Positions 16,936 to 26,723 of a stretch of 64,000 nucleotides of DNA are shown here, piece after piece. The DNA is from Paenibacillus nanensis. Its GTDB lineage: Bacteria > Bacillota > Bacilli > Paenibacillales > Paenibacillaceae. Below the pieces are notes generated by a model that was given only the letters and a program-made list of their open reading frames with translations, searched no databases and was not told the origin of the DNA. Position 1 is the first letter of the stretch, and the number at the start of each line of letters is the position of its first letter. The stretch covers positions 186,001 to 250,000 of the forward strand of contig NZ_QXQA01000004.1 of assembly GCF_003583765.1 (NCBI RefSeq), read 5' to 3'. Both the position numbers and the translations under genes were made by a program.

Positions 16936-17142
16936 GATAGCCAACGATCGAGGAGCAGAGAGAAATATAGCGCTGCGACCGGCCTAAATCTCCTAAGCCC
17001 GCTCATATCGAAATAGCCGCAGGCCCGCTCAACCACCGTTTAGGCGTACATCGCTGCTTCTCCCTTGTACCTCTTTCTTTTACACGAAAGGCTCCCGCCA
17101 TCTTGCTAGCTTTCCGTTATAGCTTACAGCGTCTTAGATTGG
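16936..17142. other. Decayed repeat remnants and mutS upstream region
   Basis: A worn copy of the repeat seems present near 16980-17010 (CGGCCTAAATCTCC, then CCGCTCA) and 17035-17045 (CCGTTTAGGCG). No gene is visible. Together with the array this makes about 1 kb without a supported gene between the amidoligase and mutS. Confidence 0.5.
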
Positions 17143-17148
17143 TATAAT
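17143..17148 (+). promoter_or_regulatory. Probable -10 of the mutS operon promoter
   Basis: A perfect TATAAT lies 70 nt before the mutS start. The -35 region (about 17118-17128) is poor (TAGCTTACA), so the promoter assignment is tentative. Confidence 0.45.
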
Positions 17149-17218
17149 GATGAGATGAGGTTTCGCTTTGAGCAATGTGCGCAATCATTATCGATACATA
17201 GACATGGAGGAACGTTCG

Positions 17219-19888
17219 ATGGCCGGGTATACTCCGATGATTCAACAATATTTGTCCGTGAAGGAAGAGGCGAAGGACGCTTTTCTCTTTTTCCGTTTGG
17301 GCGATTTTTACGAGATGTTTTTTGACGACGCGATCAACGCGGCGCGCGAGCTGGAAATTACGCTGACAGGCAGAGAAGGCGGGGGCGATGCCAAAATTCC
17401 GATGTGCGGCGTTCCCTATCACTCCGCCGAGAACTATATTAGCAGGCTGATCGAAAAGGGCTACAAGGTTGCAATTTGCGAGCAAGTGGAGGACCCCGCA
17501 GCCGCAAAAGGCGTCGTGCGCCGGGAAATTGTGCGCATCATTACGCCGGGAACGGTTATGGAATCGAAGTCTCTCGAGGGCAAAACAAACAACTTCATCG
17601 CAGCCGCGACGACGGCGGGCGGCATGATGGGGCTCGCCGCATGCGACTTGTCGACCGGGGAGCTGTATGTCACGTCCTTCCCCGATTCGATGGACGCCTT
17701 GGTTGATGAGCTTAATGTCTACACCCCCTCGGAGGTCGTGGGCGACGAGCATCTATTGGACAAGCTGAGAAGCGCGGACGCTTGGAACCGTCAAGCTCCC
17801 CTGACGACGCGGGGACCGATAGCGCTGGAGAGGCTTGCGGCGCAATTCGGCTCCGAACAGGTCGAGAAGCTGTCGGCCGCCAGGCAGCAGGCGGTCAGCG
17901 TTTTGACGGGTTATCTCGAAGAGACGCAAAAGCGGTCGCTTGCCCATGTCCGTACGATATCGGCTTACGAGCCGAACCAATTTATGATATTGGACCACTA
18001 CACGCGAAGAAATCTCGAGCTGACGGAGACGGTAAGAGACCGCAGCAAAAAAGGCTCCCTGCTCTGGCTTCTGGACCGGACGGGCACGTCGATGGGCGCC
18101 CGCCTGCTGAGACGGTGGATCGATAAGCCGCTGCTTAGCAAAACCGCCATCGAGCGCAGGCTTGACGCGGTGGAGACGCTGTACCGCGACTTAATTCTGC
18201 GCGAGGACTTCCGCGCGGAGCTGACGCCGATCTACGACTTGGAGCGGCTTGTCGGCCGCGTCGCTTACGGCAACGCGAACGGACGCGATCTGAACGCGCT
18301 CAAGTCGTCGCTTCGCCGTATCCCGGCGTTAACGCAGCTATGCCGGTCGTCAGGGTCCAAAGTTCTGATGGAGCTGGTGGAAGGCAGCGACGATTGCTCC
18401 GATCTGGCGGATATGATCGATACGGTGCTGGTCGACGAGCCCCCGGTATCCATCCGTGAAGGCGGACTCATTCGCGTAGGCTACGACGACTATTTGGACC
18501 AGCTGCGCGAGGCGAGCGTCAACGGGAAGAAGTGGCTGGCCGAGCTGGAGCGGACGGAGCGCGAGCTTACCGGCATTAAATCGCTAAAAATCGGCTTTAA
18601 TAAAGTGTTCGGCTATTATTTGGAAGTGTCGAAGGCGAACCTGTCGATGCTGCCGGAAGGCCGTTACGAGCGGAAGCAGACGCTTGCGAACGCGGAGCGC
18701 TTCGTGACGCCGGAGCTGAAGGAGAAAGAACGGCTCATTCTCGAAGCCGAGGATAAAATGATCGATCTCGAATACGCGAGGTTCATCGAGCTGCGGGATC
18801 ATCTGGCGCTGCACCTGCACCGTCTGCAGAAGGCGGCCGCGATTATCGCCGAGCTTGACGTCTACCAGTCATTCGCAACCGTCAGCGCGGAAAGGCGCTT
18901 CGTCCGGCCGCAAATAACGGAGGGCTTCGACTTGAACGTCGAAGAAGGACGACACCCGGTTGTGGAGGCGATGATGGACGGCGCGCCGTTTATCGCGAAC
19001 GATACGCGCCTCCGTACCGAGGAGCAGCGTATCTTGCTCATCACAGGCCCGAATATGGCGGGCAAGAGCACCTACATGCGCCAAACCGCCCTTATCTCCG
19101 TAATGGCGCAAATCGGCTGCTTCGTGCCGGCGAAGTCGGCGGTTATTCCGCTGATCGACCGGATCTTTACGCGAATCGGCGCGGCCGACGACCTCATCGG
19201 CGGTCAAAGCACGTTTATGGTGGAAATGAAGGATATTCAAATTATGACCGAAAAGGCGACCGCGAACAGCCTTGTTATTATTGACGAGCTTGGACGCGGG
19301 ACTTCTACGGGCGAAGGCATGGCGATCGCGCAAGCCGTCATTGAGTTCGTGCACCACCACATTGGATGTAAAGCGCTTGTCTCGACCCACTTCCATGAGC
19401 TCGCACATCTCGAGGATACGCTGCCTTCGCTGTCCAACGCGCGGATGGCTGTCGAAGAAAGCGGCGACGACGTAACGTTCCTGCGCAAGCTTGTTCCAGG
19501 GGCGGCGAGCACGAGCTACGGCATCTATTGCGCTCAGCTTGCGGGCTTGCCGGGCTCGATCATCGAACGGGCTTACGAGCTGCTGGAGGAGACGGAGGAC
19601 GCGTCCCCGAGCATTAGCGCGCCCAAGACACCGGAACCGGCTCCCAAGCGTCAAGCTACGCCTGAGCCTCCCGCCATCGCGGCCGAGCAAGCCGCTCAGT
19701 ATGGCGCCGTCGTTCAATTATCGATGTTCGAGGAATCCGCGGCGGCAGCCGACAGCGCCAAAGCTAAAAAAGCGTCGCCGAAAGCCGAGCAGCTTGCGGA
19801 GGAGCTCCGGAAATTGGATTTGTTCAACATGACGCCGATGATGGCCATGCAGTGGCTGAACGACCAAAAATCGAAGCTTAGAGATTAA
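17219..19888 (+). CDS. mutS: DNA mismatch recognition ATPase MutS
   Basis: 889 residues from ATG 17219, which follows GGAGG at 8 nt; an upstream TTG at 17168 has no site. MutS slides on DNA, binds mismatches and recruits MutL. Visible features are the mismatch-reading F30-Y-E32 near the N-terminus, Walker A GPNMAGKST (610-618), Walker B VIIDELGRGTST, and the C-terminal dimerisation tail ending LFNMTPMMAMQWL. A QLSMF pentamer, a beta-clamp binding motif, lies in the linker after the ATPase domain, in a region of low-complexity Pro/Ala. mutL follows 23 nt later; the pair is the standard mismatch-repair operon. Confidence 0.98.
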   Translation: MAGYTPMIQQYLSVKEEAKDAFLFFRLGDFYEMFFDDAINAARELEITLTGREGGGDAKIPMCGVPYHSAENYISRLIEKGYKVAICEQVEDPAAAKGVVRREIVRIITPGTVMESKSLEGKTNNFIAAATTAGGMMGLAACDLSTGELYVTSFPDSMDALVDELNVYTPSEVVGDEHLLDKLRSADAWNRQAPLTTRGPIALERLAAQFGSEQVEKLSAARQQAVSVLTGYLEETQKRSLAHVRTISAYEPNQFMILDHYTRRNLELTETVRDRSKKGSLLWLLDRTGTSMGARLLRRWIDKPLLSKTAIERRLDAVETLYRDLILREDFRAELTPIYDLERLVGRVAYGNANGRDLNALKSSLRRIPALTQLCRSSGSKVLMELVEGSDDCSDLADMIDTVLVDEPPVSIREGGLIRVGYDDYLDQLREASVNGKKWLAELERTERELTGIKSLKIGFNKVFGYYLEVSKANLSMLPEGRYERKQTLANAERFVTPELKEKERLILEAEDKMIDLEYARFIELRDHLALHLHRLQKAAAIIAELDVYQSFATVSAERRFVRPQITEGFDLNVEEGRHPVVEAMMDGAPFIANDTRLRTEEQRILLITGPNMAGKSTYMRQTALISVMAQIGCFVPAKSAVIPLIDRIFTRIGAADDLIGGQSTFMVEMKDIQIMTEKATANSLVIIDELGRGTSTGEGMAIAQAVIEFVHHHIGCKALVSTHFHELAHLEDTLPSLSNARMAVEESGDDVTFLRKLVPGAASTSYGIYCAQLAGLPGSIIERAYELLEETEDASPSISAPKTPEPAPKRQATPEPPAIAAEQAAQYGAVVQLSMFEESAAAADSAKAKKASPKAEQLAEELRKLDLFNMTPMMAMQWLNDQKSKLRD

Positions 19889-19911
19889 TACAGCGGAAGG
19901 AGCGGATCAAC

Positions 19912-22008
19912 TTGTCGAAAATTAAAGTGCTGGACGAGCAGCTGGCGAATCAGATCGCGGCGGGCGAAGTGGTTGAACGTCCCGCCTCCGTCGTCAAGGA
20001 GCTGGTCGAAAACGCGGTTGACGCCGGCAGCACCACGATCGACATTACGATCGAGGAGGGCGGCCTTAGCTTGATTCGCGTCACGGACAACGGAGGCGGC
20101 ATTGAAGCTTCCGACATTCAGACCGCCTTCCAACGGCATGCCACAAGCAAAATATCGACAAGCAGCGATCTGTTCCGGATCGCGAGCTTGGGCTTTCGGG
20201 GAGAGGCGCTGCCGAGTATCGCGGCCGTTTCCAGATTGACGTGCGTATCCGCCGACTCGAACAGCGGGCTGGCCCGCAAGCTGGTCATCGAGGGCGGTCA
20301 CATTACGGCCGACGAGCCGGCGAACGCGCCGCAAGGAACGGATATGAGCGTGAAGGATTTGTTTTATAACACGCCCGCGCGTTTGAAATATATGAAGTCG
20401 ATCCAGACGGAGCTCGGCCACATTTCGGATTATATTAACCGTCTGGCTTTGGCGCATCCTGGAATCGCCTTTACGCTCAAGCATAACGGCAGCACGCTGC
20501 TCCGGACGATGGGCACGGGCGACCGTCTGCAGGTTATCGCGGCAATTTACGGCACGAGCGCGGCGAAGGCGATGCTGCCTGTATCGGCTTCCGATTCGGA
20601 TTACGAGCTGACAGGTTATATCTCGAAGCCGGATCTAACGAGAGCGAACCGGAACGGCATTACGGTTGTCGTGAACGGACGCTATATCCGCAGCCATACC
20701 GTTAATCAATCGCTGCTGCAGGCGTATCACACGCTGCTGCCGATTAACCGGTTCCCGCTTGTCGTGCTGGAGCTCGGCATGCATCCGGGCTTGCTCGACG
20801 TTAACGTGCATCCGTCCAAAATGGAGGTCCGGTTCAGCAAAGAAGCGGAATTGCGCGCTTTAATTGAACGAGCCGTAAGGGAGGCGCTCGTCTCCCAGCG
20901 CTATATTCCGGGAGCAAGCACCGGGGGCAGAAGCGAGAGGTCGGGCCCGTTGTACGTGCAGGACTCGATCTCCTTCCATATCGCGGACCGGGACAAAAAA
21001 ATCGTTGAAAACGCGGCGCAGGAAGCGGCGGCGGCTAAAGAGTCCAGCGCTCCCGCTGCTCCCGCTTACCGTTCCGAACAGCAGTTCAGCCGAGACCGTT
21101 CTTCATGGACGGGTTATAGCCCTCCCCGAATGAACCCGCCCAACGGCGGCAGGGAATATGTGCCGAAGGGGGCGGCGGAAAAGCTGTACGCGCCCGCAGC
21201 GCCCAGCCAGCCTATACCCGTTGATAAAACCGAATGGACTATACGCGAAACGGCCGATACGCCCGTATTTGAGACAGAAACGGCTTCTGCCGATCCAGCC
21301 TTCAATGCTATAGGGAAAGAGCCTGAGGCTGCATCCTCTGAGCAATCGGGTGCACGAGCGGAAGAACTCGCTTCTCAGGAGGCGGACCAACCCGCGGACG
21401 ATTCGGCGGCGAAGACTCCCCGCTTTCCGGAGCTTCATTGGATCGGGCAGCATCACGGCACGTATATTGTGGCGCAAGCGGATGACGGGCTGTATTTGAT
21501 CGACCAGCACGCGGCCCACGAAAGAATCAATTATGAATACTATCTTCATAAATTTGGGAATCCTGTATCTGCAAGTCAAGGGCTTCTCGTTCCGTTAACC
21601 TTGGAGTTTACGCCGGGCGACGCGGCCCAGCTTCGGGAGCTGCTCGGGCTATTTAAGGAAGCGGGCGTGGAGATGGAGCCGTTTGGCCCGCAAACCTTCC
21701 TCGTCCGCGCTTATCCGGAATGGATGCCGAAGGGCGAGGAGCAGGCGCTGATCGAAGAGATGGCGGAACTCCTTATTCAAGAGCGCAAATCGATTAACAT
21801 AACAAAGCTGAGAGAGAAGGCGGCGATCATGTGCGCCTGCAAAGCGTCGATTAAAGCGAATGACCGGATGACAAGGGAAGAAGGGGACGCGCTGCTCGGA
21901 CGTCTCTCCCGCTGCGAGCAGCCGTACACGTGCCCGCATGGCAGGCCGATCATCGTTCACTTGTCGACGTATCAGCTGGAAAAAATGTTCAAACGGGTGA
22001 TGTCATGA
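19912..22008 (+). CDS. mutL: DNA mismatch repair protein MutL (endonuclease type)
   Basis: A 698-residue GHKL ATPase starting at TTG 19912 with AAGGAG 9 nt upstream. N-terminal motifs: IAAGEVVERPASVVKELVEN, DNGGGI, RHATSKI, GFRGEALPSI and GTDMSVKDLFYNTPAR. The C-terminus carries the endonuclease set of organisms without MutH: DQHAAHERINYE (DQHA-x2-E-x4-E), ACKASIKA and CPHGRP. It nicks the new strand after MutS signals. A variable, Ala/Ser/Glu-rich linker lies between about 340 and 500. It overlaps the next gene by 4 nt (ATGA). Confidence 0.98.
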   Translation: MSKIKVLDEQLANQIAAGEVVERPASVVKELVENAVDAGSTTIDITIEEGGLSLIRVTDNGGGIEASDIQTAFQRHATSKISTSSDLFRIASLGFRGEALPSIAAVSRLTCVSADSNSGLARKLVIEGGHITADEPANAPQGTDMSVKDLFYNTPARLKYMKSIQTELGHISDYINRLALAHPGIAFTLKHNGSTLLRTMGTGDRLQVIAAIYGTSAAKAMLPVSASDSDYELTGYISKPDLTRANRNGITVVVNGRYIRSHTVNQSLLQAYHTLLPINRFPLVVLELGMHPGLLDVNVHPSKMEVRFSKEAELRALIERAVREALVSQRYIPGASTGGRSERSGPLYVQDSISFHIADRDKKIVENAAQEAAAAKESSAPAAPAYRSEQQFSRDRSSWTGYSPPRMNPPNGGREYVPKGAAEKLYAPAAPSQPIPVDKTEWTIRETADTPVFETETASADPAFNAIGKEPEAASSEQSGARAEELASQEADQPADDSAAKTPRFPELHWIGQHHGTYIVAQADDGLYLIDQHAAHERINYEYYLHKFGNPVSASQGLLVPLTLEFTPGDAAQLRELLGLFKEAGVEMEPFGPQTFLVRAYPEWMPKGEEQALIEEMAELLIQERKSINITKLREKAAIMCACKASIKANDRMTREEGDALLGRLSRCEQPYTCPHGRPIIVHLSTYQLEKMFKRVMS

Positions 22009-22784
22009 TCATTACGACAGCCCCGAACCCGTCGGAGAAGGCTTGGGAGCGGGCCAGACTTCTAAGCGCCGAGCTTGGCGCACCCGTCACGCCGCGAAGA
22101 GGCTTATCCGTGAAAAAGCTGCTTCAGGCTAGCGGCGACGGCCGGGTTATGATCGTAACGGACAAGGAAACGAGATATTACGATCATCAGGACGAGCCGC
22201 CGCTCTACTTTCATCCGAGCATGGCGTTTATTCGGGTGAAGCGGCTGCGCAGGGGAGAGACCGATCCGCTGATTCAGCTTTCGCGCTGCGAACCGGGCGA
22301 CCGCGTTATCGATTGCACCGCCGGCATGGCCGCCGATTCCCTTGTGTTCGCGTATGCGGCTGGCGAAAAGGGACAGGTAACCGCGCTTGAAAGCGAGCCC
22401 GTCCTATGCGCGCTTGTAAGGCAAGGACTTGCGACTTACGAGTCGGGGCTTCCCGATGTCGATGCGGCGATGAGGCGGATTACGCTGCTTTGCAGGAATC
22501 ATGCGGACTATTTGGCGGCACAGCCGGATAAAAGCGCGGATATTGTCTACTTCGATCCGATGTTCCGCGAGCCGATCATGGAGTCTGCGGCAATAGGGGC
22601 ATTCCGGACTCTCGCGAACATGGACGCCTTGACGGACGAGGTCGTTGAGCAAGCGAAGCGTGTAGCAAGGAAAACGGTCATTATGAAGGAAAACGGGAAA
22701 AGCGGCGAATTTCAACGATTAGGGTTCGAGCGCAGCCGTTTCAATACATCGAAAATCGCATATGGAGTGATTACTATTGACTGA
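22005..22784 (+). CDS. Class I SAM-dependent methyltransferase, RsmJ-like
   Basis: 259 residues from the ATG at 22005, overlapping the mutL stop (ATGA). The SAM-binding start is VIDCTAGMAADSLVFAYAAG, with the acidic residue after strand 2 in TALESEP and the catalytic-type segment IVYFDPMFREP. The arrangement matches the RsmJ (DUF548) superfamily, whose E. coli member methylates G1516 of 16S rRNA. Gram-positive relatives are uncharacterised, so an rRNA or other RNA substrate is inferred. It is translationally coupled to mutL and overlaps miaA by 8 nt, making it part of one RNA/DNA-maintenance operon. Confidence 0.82.
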   Translation: MIITTAPNPSEKAWERARLLSAELGAPVTPRRGLSVKKLLQASGDGRVMIVTDKETRYYDHQDEPPLYFHPSMAFIRVKRLRRGETDPLIQLSRCEPGDRVIDCTAGMAADSLVFAYAAGEKGQVTALESEPVLCALVRQGLATYESGLPDVDAAMRRITLLCRNHADYLAAQPDKSADIVYFDPMFREPIMESAAIGAFRTLANMDALTDEVVEQAKRVARKTVIMKENGKSGEFQRLGFERSRFNTSKIAYGVITID

Positions 22785-23790
22785 GCATGCAGGCCATCCC
22801 CCGAGATGGGAGCAGATCACGGGGGCGAAAAAGCAGCCGCTTCTGGTCCTGATCGGGCCGACGGCGGTCGGGAAAACCGCGCTCAGCCTCAATCTGGCAA
22901 AAGCTTGGAACGCGGAGATCATCTCCGGCGATTCCATGCAGGTCTATCGAGGAATGGACATTGGCACAGCCAAAATCAAAGAGGATGAGAGAGAAGGCGT
23001 CCCTCATCATCTGATTGATATTAGAGAGCCCGAGGAGGCTTATTCGGCGGCCGATTTTCAAGCTGAGGCGGAGCGGGCGATTGCGGAAATTGCATCCCAA
23101 GGAAAGCTGCCGTTCATCGTCGGAGGAACGGGGCTATATATCGAATCGCTCTGCTACCGGTACCAATTCGCGGAGAACGGATCGGACGATGCGTTCCGGG
23201 CAGAGCAGGAAGCCTTTGCGGCCGGGCACGGGGCAGCCGCGCTTCATCAAAAGCTGGCCCGCATCGATCCCAAAGCCGCCGACCGCCTGCATCCAAACGA
23301 TATTCGCCGGGTTATCCGCGCGCTCGAAGTGCATCATTTGACCGGCCAGACGTTCTCGGAGCAGCAGGAAGGACAGAAAAAGGAGTCGCCTTACGATCTT
23401 CTTATTATCGGACTGACGATGGACCGGGCGGAGCTGTACCGGCGCATCGAACGCCGTATCGATCTGATGCTGGAGGAGGGACTTGTCGCCGAAGTGGAGG
23501 AGCTAATGAAGCGGGGGCTGCCTTCTCATGCCGTTCCGATGCAAGCGCTCGGGTACAAGGAGATCGTCCGTTATTTGAACGGGGAATGCAGCTACGAAGC
23601 GGCCGTCGAACTGCTGAAGCGGGATACCAGAAGGTTTGCGAAACGCCAGCTGTCATGGTTCCGCCACATGAAAGATATCCGGTGGATTGACATGGGGGAA
23701 AATTTTCACAACAATTTGCAAGCGATTCATGGTATAATAGCAGGAAAGTTTCAAGATCATCTTGAATATACTTCTAATCAATCTTTTTAG
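22777..23790 (+). CDS. miaA: tRNA dimethylallyltransferase MiaA
   Basis: 337 residues, starting at TTG 22777 with a GGAG site 9 nt upstream and overlapping the preceding gene by 8 nt. It adds the dimethylallyl group to A37 of tRNAs that read codons starting with U. Signature segments: P-loop GPTAVGKTALS, SGDSMQVYRGMDIGTAK, VPHHLIDI, VGGTGLYIESL and RDTRRFAKRQLSWFR. The N-terminus is ~20 residues longer than in B. subtilis. It is directly followed by hfq, the common bacterial pair. Confidence 0.97.
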   Translation: MTEHAGHPPRWEQITGAKKQPLLVLIGPTAVGKTALSLNLAKAWNAEIISGDSMQVYRGMDIGTAKIKEDEREGVPHHLIDIREPEEAYSAADFQAEAERAIAEIASQGKLPFIVGGTGLYIESLCYRYQFAENGSDDAFRAEQEAFAAGHGAAALHQKLARIDPKAADRLHPNDIRRVIRALEVHHLTGQTFSEQQEGQKKESPYDLLIIGLTMDRAELYRRIERRIDLMLEEGLVAEVEELMKRGLPSHAVPMQALGYKEIVRYLNGECSYEAAVELLKRDTRRFAKRQLSWFRHMKDIRWIDMGENFHNNLQAIHGIIAGKFQDHLEYTSNQSF

Positions 23791-23807
23791 ACGGGGGTTA
23801 ACGTCCA

Positions 23808-24053
23808 ATGAACAAAACAATCAATATTCAAGATACGTTCCTGAACCAGCTGCGCAAGGATAACATACCGGTTACCGTATTTTTGATGAATGGATTTCAA
23901 ATTCGCGGCGTCATAAAAGCCTTTGATAATTTTACCATCATTATCGACAGCGAAGGCCGTCAGCAAATGGTGTACAAGCATGCGATTTCTACCTTCGTGC
24001 CGCAGCGCAACGTGTCGCTCATGCAGCAAGAACAAAGCTCGACTGAGGTCTAG
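23808..24053 (+). CDS. hfq: RNA chaperone Hfq
   Basis: An 81-residue Sm-fold protein with both motifs: Sm1 region [20 protein letters not shown] and Sm2 YKHAIST (YKHAI). It forms a hexameric ring that binds A/U-rich RNA. Start ATG with a GGGGG site 9 nt upstream. It lies 17 nt after miaA and ends its operon at a terminator-like hairpin (24112-24149). Confidence 0.97.
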   Translation: MNKTINIQDTFLNQLRKDNIPVTVFLMNGFQIRGVIKAFDNFTIIIDSEGRQQMVYKHAISTFVPQRNVSLMQQEQSSTEV

Positions 24054-24111
24054 AATCACGCGGGACGTGAAACTTTCTTATAAAGGGTTTCGTTTAACTA
24101 GATAGCGGCAC

Positions 24112-24152
24112 GCAAGGGCAACCCGCTCAATTAGCTGGGTTGCTCTTGCCGT
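24112..24152 (+). terminator. Terminator-like hairpin after hfq
   Basis: A 13-bp stem with one mismatch (24112-24124 with 24137-24149) is followed by only a short T run (CGTTTCC). Confidence 0.6.
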
Positions 24153-24200
24153 TTCCGCGGCAGAGTCGTTAAACGAGAGAATTGCAGGAGGGGAGACATC

Positions 24201-26693
24201 ATGAGAGAACAAACAAAAAGAACAAAAACATCCGGCGCAAAGCCAAAGAAAAGAAAAAAAAGGATCTCGGGACGCGGTTGGTTTTACGGCATTTTCTTTA
24301 CTATCGTGATCGGGATCGTATGCGGCATTATCGGTTATCTGCTTATCGTTTTGAATGGCGAAAGGATCTTGGAGGAGAACGGCAGCAAGCTTGAGTTCGG
24401 CGAAGCGTCGATCATTTACGATGCCGAAGGCCAAGAAATTTCAAGGCTTTACGATTACATGGATCATCGCGAAATTGCCGAATTCGCGGAAATCCCCGAG
24501 GTGATGCGCAACGCGATTGTAGCGACCGAGGACGAACGGTTCTACGAGCATTCCGGACTCGACTTTTGGGCGATCGGCCGGGCGGTCGTAAAGGACGTTA
24601 TCGCGCGCAGCGCTGTGGAAGGGGCCAGCACGATTACGCAGCAGCTGGCTAAAAACGTGTTCTTGTCTGCGGACAAGACGTTTTTCCGGAAGGCGACCGA
24701 AGCTTCCATTGCAGTCGCATTGGAACAGCAAATGACGAAGGACGAAATATTGACGATGTATTTGAACCGGATCTATTTCGGCAAAGGCATTCACGGCATT
24801 AAAGCCGCCGCGGATTATTACTTCGGCGTTGAGCTTCAGGATCTGGAGCTGTGGCAGGCCGCGACGCTCGCTGCGATGCCGAAGGCGCCGAACCGCTACA
24901 ACCCGGTCAACGATCCGGAAGCCTCGATGAACCGCAGAGCGGTCGTGCTTGAGCTGATGTACAAGCAAGGCTACATTACGGCGGAGGAGAAGGAACAGGC
25001 GAAAGCCGTCGTTTATAAAGCTCCGGCTAGAGCGGAGGAAATGAAAAACGGCTCCTATCAGGCTTACGTCGACTATGTCATCGAAGAAGCGATGGAAATT
25101 ACGAATATGACGGAGGAAGAGCTTCGCGTCAGCGGACTCCATATTTATACGTCGCTTAGCCAGCAGGCCCAGAAGGCGATGGATGAACAATACGCGAATG
25201 ACGATAATTTCGAGAAGAGCAATGACGACCAAATCTCGCAAAGCTCTATGATCATTATCGATCACCGGAACGGCGAGATCAAAGCGCTGTCCGGCGGCCG
25301 GTATTACGAGGAGAAGGGCTGGAATCGCGTCGATAAACGCCGCCAGCCGGGCTCGGCGATCAAGCCGCTCGTGGTGTACGGTCCGGCGCTGGAGACTGGC
25401 AAATACTTCCCGTGGACGACGCTGAAGAACGATAAGAAATGCTTCTCCAACTATTGTCCGTCTGACGCGTGGGGAGCCGTGCCTGTTACGATGACGCAGG
25501 CGGTCAAGGAGTCCCGCAACCTTGCGGCGGTTTGGATGCTGAATGAAATCGGCGTGAGCAAAGGCGCTGCGTTCGCCGAGAAGCTTGGTCTTCAAATCGA
25601 GAAGGAAGACCGCAACCTGGCGCTAGCGCTTGGCGGTCTAACGAAAGGCGCTTCGCCGCTTGAGATGGCGACCGCGTACAGTATTATCGCGAACGGCGGC
25701 AAGTCCGTCGACCCGCATACGATTACGAAGATCGAAGGGAAGAGCTATAAAGGCTACGAGTACGAATCGCCGGCTGCCAAGCAGCTGATGTCGCCGGATA
25801 CGGCATGGTATTTGACCGAGATGATGCAGTCCGTCGTCAGCAAAGGCGGCACGGGCGCCCGCGCTGCTATCGACCGTCCGGTGGCAGGCAAGACGGGTAC
25901 AACGCAGCATGGCATTCCCGGCTTAAAAGGCGATAAAATTAGGGATGCTTGGTTCGTCGGTTATACGCCGGAGTGGACAGCGGCCGTCTGGATGGGATAC
26001 GATAAAACAGACAAGGATCATCTCTTGACGAAAGGCGGAGGCCAATCGGCAGCCGCGCTGTTCTCTAAAGTGATGCTTCCTGCTATGAAGGGCGTTGAAA
26101 AGGGCAGCTTCGGTCAGCCGGAAGGCGTGAAGAAAGAAGAGACTCCGATGAAGATAACAAACTTTAAAGCGGAGTTCGTGGAAGAAGAGGTTAAAGTGCG
26201 CTTAAGCTGGGATCCTCTCGATGACAAAGATATCACCTATGAGGTCTACCGTAAGGAAAGCGGAGCAAGCGATTATATTCACTTCTCTGACGCGGTTAAC
26301 CCATATGTGGAAGATATGAGCGTCTTCCCAGGCGTTACGTATGAATACTACGTCCTCGCCTATGACGCGAAGACGGAAAAACGAAGCGATCCGACAACGG
26401 CGATAACCGTTTCGATCCCTGAGGTGTCCTTGGATCTGCCTGACATTCCAATGGAACCGGTGCCGAGCGATCCGGTCGAGACGCTCCCGGGCGAAGAGGG
26501 ACTTCCGCCTGAAACAGGCGGCGGCATAGGCAACGGCGGGGATGGCGGATTGCCGATCGAAACGGATACGCCGCAAAATACAGAACAGCCTGGAACTGGA
26601 AATGGAGAAGGGGCGACGGAACCTACTCCTACGCCGTCTACGGAACAAAACATCGATCAATTGTTAGAGAGATTAGGAGACGACGGCGTATAA
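24201..26693 (+). CDS. Class A penicillin-binding protein (PBP1A/PonA type)
   Basis: An 830-residue bifunctional wall synthase. It has a basic cytoplasmic tail of about 25 residues, one membrane helix (~27-51), and a GT51 glycosyltransferase with E110-D-E in ATEDERFYEHSG and GASTITQQLAKN. The transpeptidase has nucleophile motif SAIK (in QPGSAIKP), SRN, and KTGTTQ. After this come a fibronectin-III-like domain (~650-735) and a flexible C-terminus rich in Pro, Gly, Glu and Thr. It polymerises and cross-links peptidoglycan outside the membrane. The ATG follows GGGGAG. It is a separate unit from hfq. Confidence 0.95.
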   Translation: MREQTKRTKTSGAKPKKRKKRISGRGWFYGIFFTIVIGIVCGIIGYLLIVLNGERILEENGSKLEFGEASIIYDAEGQEISRLYDYMDHREIAEFAEIPEVMRNAIVATEDERFYEHSGLDFWAIGRAVVKDVIARSAVEGASTITQQLAKNVFLSADKTFFRKATEASIAVALEQQMTKDEILTMYLNRIYFGKGIHGIKAAADYYFGVELQDLELWQAATLAAMPKAPNRYNPVNDPEASMNRRAVVLELMYKQGYITAEEKEQAKAVVYKAPARAEEMKNGSYQAYVDYVIEEAMEITNMTEEELRVSGLHIYTSLSQQAQKAMDEQYANDDNFEKSNDDQISQSSMIIIDHRNGEIKALSGGRYYEEKGWNRVDKRRQPGSAIKPLVVYGPALETGKYFPWTTLKNDKKCFSNYCPSDAWGAVPVTMTQAVKESRNLAAVWMLNEIGVSKGAAFAEKLGLQIEKEDRNLALALGGLTKGASPLEMATAYSIIANGGKSVDPHTITKIEGKSYKGYEYESPAAKQLMSPDTAWYLTEMMQSVVSKGGTGARAAIDRPVAGKTGTTQHGIPGLKGDKIRDAWFVGYTPEWTAAVWMGYDKTDKDHLLTKGGGQSAAALFSKVMLPAMKGVEKGSFGQPEGVKKEETPMKITNFKAEFVEEEVKVRLSWDPLDDKDITYEVYRKESGASDYIHFSDAVNPYVEDMSVFPGVTYEYYVLAYDAKTEKRSDPTTAITVSIPEVSLDLPDIPMEPVPSDPVETLPGEEGLPPETGGGIGNGGDGGLPIETDTPQNTEQPGTGNGEGATEPTPTPSTEQNIDQLLERLGDDGV

Positions 26694-26723
26694 CAGACTG
26701 TGTTCTAGAATAGGTGGTTGAAC

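Noticed and set aside
16650..16940. Open frame with three 34-residue peptide repeats (VMGIGRSGRLKSPK...)
   Set aside because: It is only the repeat array read in one frame: the last units happen to be 102 bp apart, the earlier 100-101 bp units break the frame, and no ribosome binding site is present.
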